A DNA stretch of 64,000 nt, taken from assembly GCF_964355755.1 (NCBI RefSeq), contig NC_092675.1, forward strand, positions 23,228,412 through 23,292,411, given 5' to 3'. Positions 34,205-45,780 of the stretch are shown in pieces. The stretch is from Antedon mediterranea (lineage: Eukaryota; Echinodermata; Crinoidea; Comatulida; Antedonidae). Under the pieces are notes generated by a model. It saw nothing but the letters and a program-made list of their open reading frames with translations, did no database searches and was not told the DNA's origin. Numbering within the stretch: position 1 is the first letter of the stretch; each line of letters opens with the position of its first letter. The position numbers and the translations under genes are program-made.

Positions 34205-36716
34205 TTATTGATTTTTGAGAAATTCTGTTAGTGCATGTCTTGTTTTTGAGGCTTCAGGAAGTGGACATTCACAATGTTCATTCCTTGATGTACTGTTGTC
34301 AATACCAGAAAGCCATGCTGGTTGAAACGGATCACCATTACTCTCGCATATATTATGCAAAGTACAACATGCATGTACAAGTGAATTAATAGAATTTAAT
34401 TGGTTGTGATTGGTTTTGTTTAAAATCTGCCATCGACCTTTTAATCTTCCAAAAACACTTTGAATATTTGCATGAGTTGAAGACAATTGCAAGTTGAAAT
34501 GTTTTTGATCTTCTGTCATTTGCTCATCATCAGAGTAACATTTCATAAGATTAGGAAGTAAAGGATACGCAGAAGTTCCAAAAAGTAATAATGGAACCGT
34601 TTCTCCTTCAATTAACTGTGTTGGATTTGGATTGAACAGTGTTCCTCTACTTAAGCTTCTATGTAGGGACGACAGTGAAAATACATTAGCTTCCAGTAAA
34701 GATCCTGGCTGGCCTACATCTGTATCAATGAACATTCCACGATGATCTACCACAGCTTGGAGTACAACGGAGTGAAATTCATTCTGATTCAAGTAGTCTT
34801 CCAATGAGTCCTTGGGAGTCTTAATTGAAATATGGGTACAGTCAACAAGTCCTGCTACTTGCGGAAACCCACATTTAGTGTTGAATTCGTCCACAGTATT
34901 CTGGAAAATATAAAACTAGTTAGAGACAATTCTGTTAAAAGTAAAACTCTTGCTTAGCTGGAGATTGAATCTTATAAGACTGATGTAAGACATTTTCAGT
35001 GTTAAGAATACAAACCTATTTTTATCTAACCAACCACCAACCTTAGCCCCACCATTCTTGAGCTTGGATAAAACACCTGTTCCGGCACGGTTCCGGTCTG
35101 GTGCTGGCAAATCAAATCGAACGTCACATGGCTATGCGCTTAACGATTGGTGCATAGCCACGTGGAGCGTCTTGAAAACGAATTGATGTTCGATTCGTCG
35201 GACCGGAACCGTGCCGTAACAGGTGTGAAAGACCCTTAAGACATGACCTCCTCAGACAAATGCTCAACAATATACAATTATTTTGTATGGCTATGGTTCT
35301 TATGTTTGTTTTGTCTGTAATAAAGGTATACTGTACATTTCCATACCAAAATATTTGAAACCAAAATAAGGGGTATCTCACATCTCACATGCCTACTGTA
35401 TATTTTAGTCTATCATGCTATCTATACTAATACAGTAATAGAGAGGTAGGAACGTCTCCTGGGTATATTTTTTTAGTTCAAATCATGCTCCTAATATAGA
35501 GAGGTGGGAATAATACTTACAAGTAGTTCCCTATTTTCTGGAAATCGAATAATTTTTGGCATCAAATGCTTTTCTATTGCTCGGCATGTTTCATGCACTA
35601 TGCAACAAACAGTTGAACGTCCAACTCCAAATAGTTTTGAAAGGCTCATATACTCAATGTTTGTTGCCAGCCGCCATAACGTAATAGCTAACCTGTGCTC
35701 TACAGTGATTGGTGTTCTCATGCTGGTGACTTCTTTCTCAATAAATGGCCGTAACTGTTCCGCAACAGCCATAAAGGTCGCTCTAGTCATTCTGCAAATA
35801 AAACAAATATCCATTTTGTTATTTAACGTTTATCAAACTGAACAATAGATAGTCATTAGATTGGTGTACCCTAAAAGCAAATTCAACATTATTAATTTAT
35901 TAAATCTTTAACAAAATACTTTTGCAGACCTCCCAACTGAAAACTGAAATATTGGGAGGCACCCTCTATATCCAAATTATAGAGGATGCTATAACAATTT
36001 GAAAAATAAATCAAACCATAGAGGGCACTATTCAGAATAGGAAGATCAGATTATAACCGGGGCATTTATTCTAGGTTGTGTGGGGGGTTTCAGGGGGTAG
36101 TTTAACCAAAATGGTATTCTATTGGGGGCCGGGGAGGGGGGCGTTTATTCAAATAAATAGTCATAAAGTTCAAATGAAATTTTATTTTAGTTGAAAAAGA
36201 CTCAATTTTGTTTGGCTTTTACAGCAAGTTATTTGGTCCGATTGAGAAAACTATGTCTCGGGTCCTTTATTTTTTTCCATGGTGGCGTTCCATACATTTT
36301 GAGCAACTACTAGACTAGTATAAAAGCATGCAGTAAATGTATCAACAATAATGACATTTGACATAACATTCGGCTAGCATTCTATACCTAAAATTCGTCA
36401 ACCAAAATTCATCATTCCATTCTTTTAAAACCATATTTTCCCACCAATCGCGATTTCTTGGTAGAGCCCAACAGCTTCTCTCTTTGTTTCCATAATCTAA
36501 GCCTCTAGCGGCCTGCAGCAATATGCCCATTGACAGGACTGACTCTCGACGGTAGTGGAGGTATCGCCACAGCCGCTGTCTGCGCTCCGATTCCTGTCTT
36601 GCAACACGCCTATGATAAATTTCTATAAACTCGCTTGCAATGGTTAACAGATAATCCGTATCAGCTACTTTGTCTTCAAAAATGTATTTTGCTAATAAAC
36701 TATTCATATTTTCCAT
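34205..36716 (-). CDS. PIF/Harbinger transposase-derived (HARBI1-like) protein, three exons, catalytic residues lost
   Basis: Exons 36716-36388, 35791-35521 and 34900-34205 join in frame with GT-AG junctions to 431 aa, a normal Harbinger transposase length. The N-terminus contains CWALPRNRDWWENMVLKEW and NFRMTRATF; exon 2 has the helix-turn-helix-like region (ITLWRLATN, FGVGRSTVC). Exon 3 is the DDE_4 nuclease fold: GLVDCTHISI keeps the first Asp. The position usually HD in GSVHDARVF is LE (GSLLEANVF), the Asp of GDPAYPLLP is Thr (GTSAYPLLP), and the Glu of VENAFGRLKGRW is Gln (IQSVFGRLKGRW). The protein is therefore probably unable to catalyse transposition although no stop or frameshift has accumulated. 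A MITE sits in the second intron. Start ATG at 36716; the longer frame has no ATG. No Myb/SANT partner gene or TIRs were found nearby. Confidence 0.85.
35073..35226. mobile_element. MITE with long hairpin, in the second intron of the Harbinger-derived gene
   Basis: Inverted ends ACACCTGTTCCGGCACGG and its near complement (ACACCTGTTACGGCACGG when reversed) enclose 154 bp. Inner GGCTATGCG/TGCATAGCC segments also pair. No coding frame. Confidence 0.75.
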
Positions 36717-36866
36717 CGAAAGAAAAGCGTACAATAAAAAACAAAAACAAATGTGACCTAACCAGGGAGTTGTTCTAAGTAATAACAACTCCCTGATCAA
36801 AGGACTGTTACTCGTTTCTCACACTTGGCAAGGCAAGCTCAGTATGGTATCGCATCGCAAGTACTT

Positions 36867-37714
36867 TGATCAAAGAATATATATCACAAGAATGAGTAAT
36901 CCGCGATTTTCCCTGTAACAGTAATATTGTCCATGTGGTAGGGCGCCGCCATAAGTGTGGATGTATCTGGGATGTATACAACTTTTTGTGACGGTTTCAC
37001 TAATCAAGGGCTGGACCACCGGTAGTATTTTCATGATAAAAAATGTTATAAACTACATGCCAACATCATGTTAAATACTATTTGGATATTTAATTGTTCG
37101 TTTTATGCAATTTATTTAGTAAAAGCTGCCGTATAAACTGTTTGCTTTATCAACCGGGCGCTACGATAGCGTGACCGGGCGTGTTGGTGTTTACGCGTCT
37201 TCACGAACGATAGTTTAATAATATTCCTATATTTAACTTGTTTCTGGTAAAACAAATAAATGTTAATGATATTTAACATTTTGTCCTATTAATAACATGT
37301 ATTTTATACTAATTTATATCATAAAAAAATACTTAATTTACCGGGCGTAGAGTAGTACACGGCAATGGTAAAGAATAGGCCGTGCTGAGTAATATTCGTT
37401 GATTTTTGGTGTGGCTGTGTTAGGCCTTTTTTGTGAACTAACTTAGCATGTTAGTAAATAATTGTCTGTAAAAGTGAATAAACACTAGTTTGTTAATAAA
37501 TATGTATTATAAAATAGTTTACAATTGCAAAATATATTATCATAATTCTATTTAATGTGACATGTATAATATCTATTAAATCAAGTCTTATTTAGTATGT
37601 ATACATCCGCCCTTATGAGGGCGGGCATCACTCTCTGGAGCTCAGTGTTACAAATTTCTCATGCAAAAATCGCGGAATACTCATTCTTGTGATATATATT
37701 CTTTGCTTTGATCA
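36867..37714. mobile_element. Foldback-type element with ~48-bp inverted ends
   Basis: 36867-36910 and 37666-37714 are inverted copies sharing TGATCAAAG, AATATATATCACAAGAATG and CCGCGATTTT. The right end has a 5-bp insertion. The ~755 bp between are noncoding. It lies between the Harbinger-derived gene and the aminotransferase gene. Confidence 0.65.
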
Positions 37715-37739
37715 TATTCGCGTCGTGATTAATGTATCA

Positions 37740-37821
37740 TCCGAACTGTCGCATGTGATTGGTCAACTTACCTGCGTTTTTGCTTCGTCATTGCGCGTTG
37801 CGTCCAAGTGTGAACCAAGCT
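37740..37821. mobile_element. Truncated Harbinger-type MITE end
   Basis: Ends CAAGTGTGAACCAAGCT followed by TTA, the same terminus (AGCTTGGTT...) as the MITEs at 38456, 39028 and 39188. The opposite end was not found. Confidence 0.4.
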
Positions 37822-38030
37822 TTAATATAAAAAGGGAAGCAACATTGCGACAACGGTATAATCAGGAGTTCTCCCTGGTATAATCTCTGCTATTTACACG
37901 ACAGAACTGCTACTGCAGCAGCAAACGCTATTGCCACTGTGAATTGTTTAGCGTAACCAGTTACATTCATTGTGTTATGTGGAAGGCTGGCTTCATAAGA
38001 AGAATTTGTATTCACTTGACGAAGGAGAAG

Positions 38031-41000
38031 ATGAAGATCACACCAACGTTTGGAAAAGTATTTCGCGATTCGGAATATGCACTTGATCCAGATGTGACGT
38101 TTTGTAATAATGGGGCGTTTTCAGCTGTCCCAAAGCAAGTACTATTTTCACAGGCTAAGTAAGGACATTTGTATAATTTAAGTAAGGGTACAATTGACGG
38201 CGGAATAAACGGTATTATGGTAGGCCTACGGTCACTGCAATGCAAGACAATAAACAGTACTCTTTCAAGTTTGATCAATGTGCTTTGCTTTATTGCCGGT
38301 CCGCCAGATAGTCTGATGACTTTCCCGCCTCGACTGTGTTGCTTATATCTCGGATTGCTTTCCTCCAGTCCTGTCTGTTTTCTGCTATTCTCCGAATCGT
38401 TTCTATATCTTTTATACTATTGATCCTAGGAGGTAGTGCAGTTGATGATTGCTTAAGCGTGGTTCCCACTAGCGACGCAACACAAGGACGTAACGCAACG
38501 CAAGTGAATTGACCAATCACAAGCGATGGCTTATTCGCTTGTGATTGCTAACTGTCTATAACTTCGCTTGTCATTGGTTAAAACGCTTGCGTTGCGTTTA
38601 TGTCCTTGCGTTACGTTCTAGTGGGAACCAAGCTTTATGAAGGGTGATCATCAGGTTGTTATATAGAGTTACCGATAGTATGGATCGTGGTCGTCCTCTA
38701 TATTTTTGTTGCTTGCAGCTGATCAATGTAGTTGATAATTAAAATTGAGTTTTTATTCAGATTTAGGTATATGCAGGAAACGGACCCAGAAGCCTGGTTT
38801 CGCTATAAAGTTAAAGAAGCCATTTCTAATGCGACGGACAATGTTGCCGACATGTTTGGGTCAAATAAAGAAAACTTGGTTTTAGTAGAAAATGCAACTA
38901 CTGGTAAGACAACTAAACATTTTTTGAGAACAGCATTGGTGGCCCCAGTGGTTTTTCGAGAATGTTTTAAATTCTATATACTTTTTAGTTTGCTCAGAGG
39001 ATAGCCTATTTGAGGTTGAAGATCTTAAGTTTGGTTCCCACTAGAACGCAGCGACGTATCGACGCAACGTGTTGTATTGCGTAATGACAAATGGAAACCG
39101 ACGACGCAAAAGTGCTGCAAACATCACAGGTTTATTTTACCCAGGCAACAGGAGGGCAAACACTATTATTGGAAGGGCATTTTGTAAAGCTTGGTTCCCA
39201 CTAGAACGTAACGCAAAGACGTAAACGCAACGCAAGCGTTTTAACCAATGACAAGCGAAGTTATAGACAGTTAGCAATCACAAGCGAATAAGCCATCGCT
39301 TGTGATTGGTCAATTCACTTGTGTTGCGTTACGTCCTTGCGTTGCGTCGCTAGTGGGAACCACGCTTTACGTTGCGTGGGTTGCGTTAAGTTGCGTCGCT
39401 AGTGGGAATCAAGCTTTCGGTCTTGTTGCAAAATAAACACATGCTTTTATTCTTCTTATTCCATAGCTGCTAACACCATTTTGAAATCGCTAAGTTTCTC
39501 TGAAGGTGATAAGATACTGATAACCACACACACATTTATGTGTGTTAAAAATGCTGCCATGTTTATAGCTAATAATAATCCAGGTAAGAATAAACTTTTT
39601 TTTTAAATTAATTTATTAATTTTTTGTTAATTCTCATTTTAGGCAAATTGCCAAGGATAACCACAAGTGAATTCATTCACTATCCAGTGTACCACTCTGT
39701 ATGCATTGACCATATCTATCTAGCAGTATATACTAGCCCAAAACTAGAACTAAATTATTAGGCACATAAAGCTCTGTCTGATCTACACCATATTATGGTA
39801 GTGATATGCCCAAATATGGTAGTGATATGCCCAAATATAGTAGTAATATGCCCCTATCCATATAAATGGGCATATCACATTTATTGTCACATAATGTTTG
39901 ATAGTGTAGACAGAGCTTAATACTACTTATTACGCTTTTTGGTATCAAGCCTATCCATTGTCAATGATTGTTTAGGCGTTGAGGTAGTTGTCATGGCTAT
40001 TAATTTACCGATACTGAGTAAACAGCAATTGGTTGATAGTCTTCTAGAGATGCTCAATTGTCATCGTGGAATCAAACTCGCCATCCTAGACCACATCACT
40101 GGCCCGTCTGGCATTCTGTTTCCGATTGAAGACATGATACCACTATGTCATCAAAGAGGGGTAATGGTAATGGTAGATGGTGCGCATGCTCCTGGACAGG
40201 TAGAGCTTAATTTAGAAGAAATCGGAGCGGATTTCTACTTTGGTATGTTGAAAATCAGTGTAGTCCACACACCAGGTTTCAGTGACGCAATGTGCGCGTT
40301 CAAACATTGATGGCAATGCGACGGCATTTGTACGCGCGCGTAAACTTTCTGTTGACACTGTCTAAAACATTTCCGACATGTCCTGTGTTTTAAATGGTGT
40401 TCCATTGCCTAATATTTGCTATTTCCATATGTTTTATTCTTTCAGGAAATCTTCATAAATGGTGTTATTCAGCCCGTGGATGTTCCATCCTGTATGTTAA
40501 CCCTAAACATTCAGATAAAGTAAATCCATTAGTAACATCAAAGGTAGAATGTCCTCGATTACGTAACAGATTCCTGATGCAAGGAAGCAAGGATTACACC
40601 GCCCTCTGCTCATCGTCTGCGGCTGTAGAATTTCTTCAGGACATCGGAGGACTAGTGAGTATGAGTATAGGCCTAAGTTGTATATAGTTGGTTGCACAAT
40701 CGACGTCAAAGGATGTACGCGCCAATTTACACAGACGAGCGGTAACCGTAAGCGGAAAACTACGTTGCTTGTCCTACGTAGAATCTGTATGATTGTATCC
40801 TGAGCGGGAATCTCTCGTCCGCTCCGCGCTGTGTATAAGGAATAACATAGATTCTATATTGTTTATTTACCGTTACCGCTCGTCTGTGTAAACTGGCCTT
40901 ACTTCTTCGGCTTCTAAATCCGTCATTGTAGTGCAAACCACATCATTGCTCTTTCCTTGTCAAAATTCGAATAATAATTTTTGAAACATTATCATTTCCA

Positions 41001-41354
41001 ATGCTTTATTTTTAGTCTGCTGTAAAGAACTACAACGAGCCAATGTTGAAGTGGGCGACAGACATGCTCTGCAAAGCCTGGAATACCACCACAATTCCCA
41101 TTCACGACAGTTTAAAGGCACCGTTTATGATTCTGATAAAACTACCTGATATTGAAAACATTCCATTATTAACTCCAGATGGAAGTAAGGCAATAGCTCT
41201 GAGTGTATACCAAAAACACAAAGTGCACATAGCAGCAACCCGTGTGAACGGCCGCTTCTGGCTTCGACTCTCTGCTCACGTTTATAATACAAAAGATGAT
41301 TATTATAAATTAAGAGATGCGCTTATGGATATTTATCTACCTCAATTAAGTTAA
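38031..41354 (+). CDS. Class V PLP-dependent aminotransferase-fold enzyme (isopenicillin N epimerase / cysteine desulfhydrase-like)
   Basis: Six exons join in frame: 38031-38158, 38761-38903, 39467-39583, 39976-40242, 40446-40654 and 41016-41354 (400 aa). The N-terminus LDPDVTFCNNGAFSAVP is the family's opening motif. NATT (exon 2/3) binds the cofactor phosphate, H169 in LDHITGPSG stacks on the ring, D197 in MVDGAHAPGQ pairs with the pyridine nitrogen, and K223 in NLHKW is the Schiff-base lysine. All catalytic residues are present, so it should be active. The family includes isopenicillin N epimerase, EgtE-type C-S lyases and plant L-cysteine desulfhydrase; substrate cannot be told from sequence. 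Start 38031 has A at -3 and gives the usual family length; an in-frame ATG at 37977 would add 18 residues (MWKAGFIRRICIHLTKEK). Introns hold MITEs. Confidence 0.9.
38290..38447 (-). pseudogene. C-terminal tail of a non-LTR retrotransposon (intron fragment)
   Basis: Minus-strand reading gives IRRIAENRQDWRKAIRDI followed by SNTVEAGKS, resembling the conserved C-terminus of RTE-type ORFs. About 150 bp, in the first aminotransferase intron. Confidence 0.45.
38456..38634. mobile_element. Harbinger-type MITE, TTA duplication (intron 1 of the aminotransferase gene)
   Basis: Ends AGCGTGGTTCCCACTAG and CTAGTGGGAACCAAGCT are inverted repeats, flanked by TTA at 38453-38455 and 38635-38637, the target preference of PIF/Harbinger elements. 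Nearly the same sequence, inverted, occurs at 39188-39366. Confidence 0.85.
39028..39415. mobile_element. Harbinger-type MITE split by a second copy of its family
   Basis: Ends AGTTTGGTTCCCACTAG and CTAGTGGGAATCAAGCT enclose another complete MITE (39188-39366). Without the inner copy the outer one is about 205 bp. Left flank TTA; right flank TTC. Confidence 0.75.
39188..39366. mobile_element. Inner MITE, inverted relative of 38456-38634
   Basis: Ends AGCTTGGTTCCCACTAG and CTAGTGGGAACCACGCT; flanks TAA and TTA. It matches the complement of the intron 1 copy over most of its length, so it is a young member. Confidence 0.8.
39769..39918. mobile_element. MITE with AAGCTCTGTC ends (copy 2, complete)
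   Basis: Inverted ends AAGCTCTGTC and GACAGAGCTT enclose three GTAGTGATATGCCC-type subrepeats. Related to 29221-29340. Located in intron 3 of the aminotransferase gene. Confidence 0.75.
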
Positions 41355-41362
41355 TATATAAG

Positions 41363-41860
41363 TGCCCACTATTACATAGAATAATTTATATATTGCATTA
41401 ATGTTTTATTCTAAATTTATCTACCTAAATTAAGTGAATATTATTTTTTCCACAGTTATGAACTATTCTATAATTTTTTGAAATTTTAATTTAAAAACAA
41501 AAACAGTCAAAAACTCGATTAAAACGATTTTGGCTTCGAATTTCAAGCTGCTAAGAATATTTAAAAAATAATTATTTTATTATAAATTAATGGATTTCAT
41601 GATTTTGAATATTAGGCTAAATTACCTAAATTATAACCTTATGGCCGGTTATGAAATATTTTATAGTACTTTATAATTTGTAATTCATATAGTTGTTGTT
41701 AATAGGTGCCCACTTACTATTAAATAGAATAATTTATATAGGGCCTATTGTATTTTGAAATGTTTTATTCTAAATTTATCTACCTAAATTAATTAAATAG
41801 TATTTATGGTTCTCAGTTATGAAATATTTAATAATAATTTGAAATTTTAATTTTTTTTAA
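41363..41860 (+). repeat. Two imperfect direct copies of ~140 bp after the aminotransferase gene
   Basis: GTGCCCAC, AGAATAATTTATATA, TTTTATTCTAAATTTATCTACC and CAGTTATGAA blocks occur in the same order near 41363-41500 and 41705-41860. Likely a small local duplication of the 3' region. Confidence 0.65.
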
Positions 41861-43250
41861 AACTGTTTCTGTTTCTGCCACTAAATTGAAATTGAGTTCC
41901 ATTTCATCGTATACCATCCGGACACGGAACTTGATAGGCTTAGTCATAAAGTAGTTACAGAGTTGCAGGGCATTTTATCATTGTTGAATGTTTTGATATT
42001 AGCCTAATTGTTAAAACGACCTTCACAACCAAAATATTTCTTTGTAATAAAATCTATTTTAAATGGAACGCTACAAAAATAATCCTCTGCTTTATCAGAG
42101 CATGCATACCTAATAACCAGACAAGAACGTGTCTTTATTACATTTTACTATCAATCTATTTTCAAGTCACGCAATCCATTTTCAACAATATAGTAGTATA
42201 ATAACATTTTGATTGAATAGTGAGGGATTAGTTACAGTTTGACTTTGAACAAACAATTGGTAATTTACTGAAAATCCAAAATGAACTTGTGTTATAATAC
42301 AAAAAAAATTATTCAATCAAAGAAACGCTCTACTACACATGAGAAATAGATGTCGGTCGATAAACTTCTGACGACGACTAAAACAACGACAATCAGCTAA
42401 ATGTTAGTAATTTTATTTCATCTCTGGCTTGTTACATTTTTCATGACACATTACCGGACTTCCCCCTCCTCTCGCAATGAACGACAGTACAGATCCTCCC
42501 TATCTAGGCTCGTGTATGTAGCATACTACTACGTTATTCACAAATTACGCACGCATAGCAGTGTTACTAGAACCATCACAGATTACCTCTAATGGATCAA
42601 TCATTCACACATGATTTAAAAAATTCATCGACAAACGAAATATAGCCTATATTCATTCCTTTTAAATATTAGGCATATTGCCAAGGCTAATAATCGATTT
42701 GTCCATAATTATTGCGTTTTGCCGGGGGTTTTCCATAATCTAAGGCCAATTTTTAGGCCAAATCATAATTGTGCGTATAGTGTTGTATTTCCGATGCGTG
42801 TAGTGTTGTATTTCCGATGCGTGTAGTACCCTATTTATTTTCATTTCCGTACGTTCGTCGTAAATAGGCCGAATTTCCGTAGTTATTTATAGACGTTCCA
42901 AAATTTGAACCGTGTTATACCGGTAACAGAGCAAAGTTTGCTTCTTTCTGCAAATTTCCTATCATTATTTTCTTTGTTTTATTTGGAGTGTGGTTTAAAA
43001 CAACACTTTTGTAAAGTTTATAGTGGATAAATGAAAATGAATTTTTGGAAAATGTGGTTTTAACATCTGACTTTATTTAGCATTTTTAAATGAATTAAAA
43101 TTCCAAATTATACAATTTAACCTTTTGCTCAATTTTTTTATAGCAACTGCTTCATATTTTTTGTACAACTTTTTAAAATTATTAATTGATAATTAATTTA
43201 CATTAATTGAGTACAGTTATTAGAATGTATTACCGTACCAAAAGTACCTT
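41861..43250. other. Intergenic stretch; nothing gene-like recognised
   Basis: AT-rich. A 25-bp tandem duplication (TGTTGTATTTCCGATGCGTGTAG) occurs near 42780-42830. No supported gene. Confidence 0.5.
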
Positions 43251-43287
43251 AATCGGAGACTTCCCCGCGACGTTTGCATTGAACTAA

Positions 43288-43362
43288 AAAAAATTATCAT
43301 AAATTTACGTGCGAGAGTACTATTTGCGGCCATCTAGGGGTGTCATTTAACAATTTGCTTGC
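43288..43362. repeat. Fragment related to the interior of the hAT-like element at 18835-19513
   Basis: Shares TTTACGTGCGAGAGTA, TATTT-CGGCCAT and AGG-GTG blocks with 19380-19440. Confidence 0.5.
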
Positions 43363-43689
43363 TCAAATACTCAGTGTCTACAGCCCTGGAGTCTTTGGGC
43401 AACCCTCTTAAAATAGTCCTGCGACCGCCCCTGATAGCTCTATCTATATTTATTTACAGCAATTTGTTGAGGAAACTAAATATATCAATGTAAATAGGTG
43501 GTATTGATACAGTTGAGTAGGCCTACGTATCGGCTGGTGGTCTAGAAAAAAATAATCGAATGCCATAGGCCTAATATAAACTACAGTACATGATACCATA
43601 GATATTATAGTGTAATATATTAAATTCACTATAATCCTCTATGATGATGATACACTATACTTCATAGCCACACATAAATATTGTAGGTA

Positions 43690-44160
43690 ACCGCAGCGTT
43701 CCATTTTTTGATGTACGTCGTCGGAAGGCTATATACTTTATGCATGCTTACTACCAGTGATCGAAACAATAGGTACGCGGTTGTCTACTAGCGGTGTTCT
43801 TTGTACGATTCGTTCGTGCCCAAGCTTGCGTCAATATCATGTTACATCCTGGGATCAAAAATTCGTATTATTTTTCAGGTGAAAATCGGCAACCAATTCA
43901 TTTGTTTAACAATAAGGTATGAGTTATTCACGAACGAGTTTACAAATTTTTCAATTTACAAACAACCTTTTGTATCGTGGGGCACGTATTTGGAGGATTT
44001 TCAGAGATGAGGGTGTGGTGAGGTATTGTGGATGTCGAGGATAGGGGTTCGCAGTCGGTTAAGGGGAGGGGGGGTCGCTGTAAAGGGGGTTCGCCCGAAC
44101 CATAAACCCCCCCCCCCCTGGCTAGGGGCCTGGGACTGGGCACGCGCAAACCCCAAAGCA
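43690..44160. repeat. Diverged relative of the hAT-like element interior
   Basis: 43790-43990 contains TTTGTACGATTCGTTC, CATGTTACATCCTGGGA and TCGTGGGGCAC blocks in the same order as 44750-44860 and 45080-45300. Ends in a C12 run and a G-rich tract, so boundaries are unclear. Confidence 0.5.
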
Positions 44161-44447
44161 CGTGTGGGAGAACAAAGTATATGAGACGTACTGTAAATCT
44201 CCTAATTGTAACCCTGGGTTATTACTCTTTGATTGTTTGATCTGTTCAATTTATCTTTGCCAACAATCATAATCCTCTCCATGGTAAATATTTGGCCAAT
44301 GGAGACTGTACGTTTGTCGGCGGCTGGGAAAATTAAATAGGCTAGAATGTTTGTTACTGGAATGTTGGGGTATGTGGGTCACAACGGCCTTATGAAGTAG
44401 GCCTACGCTTCTATACCCGTTATATGTACAGTATATCTAGGTTAGGA

Positions 44448-45772
44448 CAGTGGTGGCGCCAGCGGGGGGGGGGCCTACGGGGGCTCTAGCCCCCTCGTCG
44501 GGGAGCCTAGCTCCCCCTCCCCCCCCCCCTTCGTTGGGGAACACGGATACTTTTTGTCGGGGAATATAATATACAGTAAAAAGCGTTCGCGTTCACTTCG
44601 TAGCTAGCTTCAGCGCCTAGAAAACCGCGACGTTTCATTGACCGTGAGAGTACGTCAGAGTGATAGTATGCACTTTATGATGCATTCATTATTGCCAGCG
44701 ATCTAACTTAATACTAAACAATAGTTAGGTTCGCACTTGTCTGGCGGTATCCCTTTGTACGAATCGTTCAACGTTGGGTCGAGACGCGTGATATCAAGTT
44801 CCATCCAGGGACCAAAATGTGTAATGTAGTTATTTTCCAGGCGAAGTTTACCGACGGTTACCGAAGGGAACACGGGTACTTTTTGTCGGGGAATATAGTA
44901 CAGTAAAAGCGTTCGCGTTCACTTCGTAGCAAGCTTCAGCGCCTAGAAAACCGTGACCTTTCATTGACTGTGAGAGTACCTCAGAGTGATATTATGCACT
45001 TTATATGCATCCATTATTGCCAGCAATCTAACTTACTACAAAACAATAGCTAGGTTCGCACTTGTCTGGCGGTATTCCTTTGTACGAATCGTTCAACGTT
45101 GGGTCGAGACGCGTGATATCATGTTCCATCCAGGGACCAAAAATGTGTACTGTAGTTATTTTCCAGGCGAAGTTTACTGACGGTTACGTCGTGTACTGCG
45201 TCGACGTACGCTACACTACAGCAAAAACGAATTATGTTAATTGTTCGTATGTTCACCAATTTTTTAATTTACAAGTAACCTTCTCTACCGTGGGGCACCT
45301 AAAATAAATTTTTCATCCATTAATAAAAAAAAAAAACATGCTATTTTCGCTTAGCCAACATCTTATTATAGCTAACAACCATGATAGGGACTTATATATT
45401 TTGTTTCATGTTTTGAAGTATAATACAGTAAGTCCAATTTCCGGGACCTCCAACTCTATTTTTCTAAATTTCTTTGAACTTTTATTTTTTAAATTGAAAA
45501 ATATGGATTGAAACAGTCATCGCGCATCGTTTTTTTGCACGCAGTATTTTATTTATGCATTATAAAAAATGGAAAAAATGGCTACCCTAAATCTGATTAA
45601 ATTGACCTCAAATGACGCTAGAACGCGTTGCTTCCGGGGGCTTGGCCCCCTGGGCCCCCACCGGCCCTTGCCGGCCCCCTGGCCCCCAGCCTAGTTATGC
45701 TCGCTTCGCTCGCATAGCCCCCTCGTCGGGGAATGTAGCCCCCGTGTCGGGAAGATCCTGGCACCACCCCTG
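44448..45772. mobile_element. hAT-like nonautonomous element with exact 8-bp target duplication
   Basis: Termini CAGTGGTGGCGCCAG and CTGGCACCACCCCTG are inverted repeats of hAT type. GGTTAGGA flanks both sides (44440-44447, 45773-45780). G/C-rich subterminal tracts lie at both ends. The interior holds two ~331-bp direct copies and no transposase frame. Confidence 0.88.
44537..45195 (+). repeat. 331-bp tandem duplication inside the hAT-like element
   Basis: The block GGGAACACGG-TACTTTTTGTC begins at 44537 and again at 44868. The two copies remain closely similar through GCGTTCGCGTTCACTTCGTAG and GGTCGAGACGCGTGATATCA. Confidence 0.85.
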
Positions 45773-45780
45773 GGTTAGGA

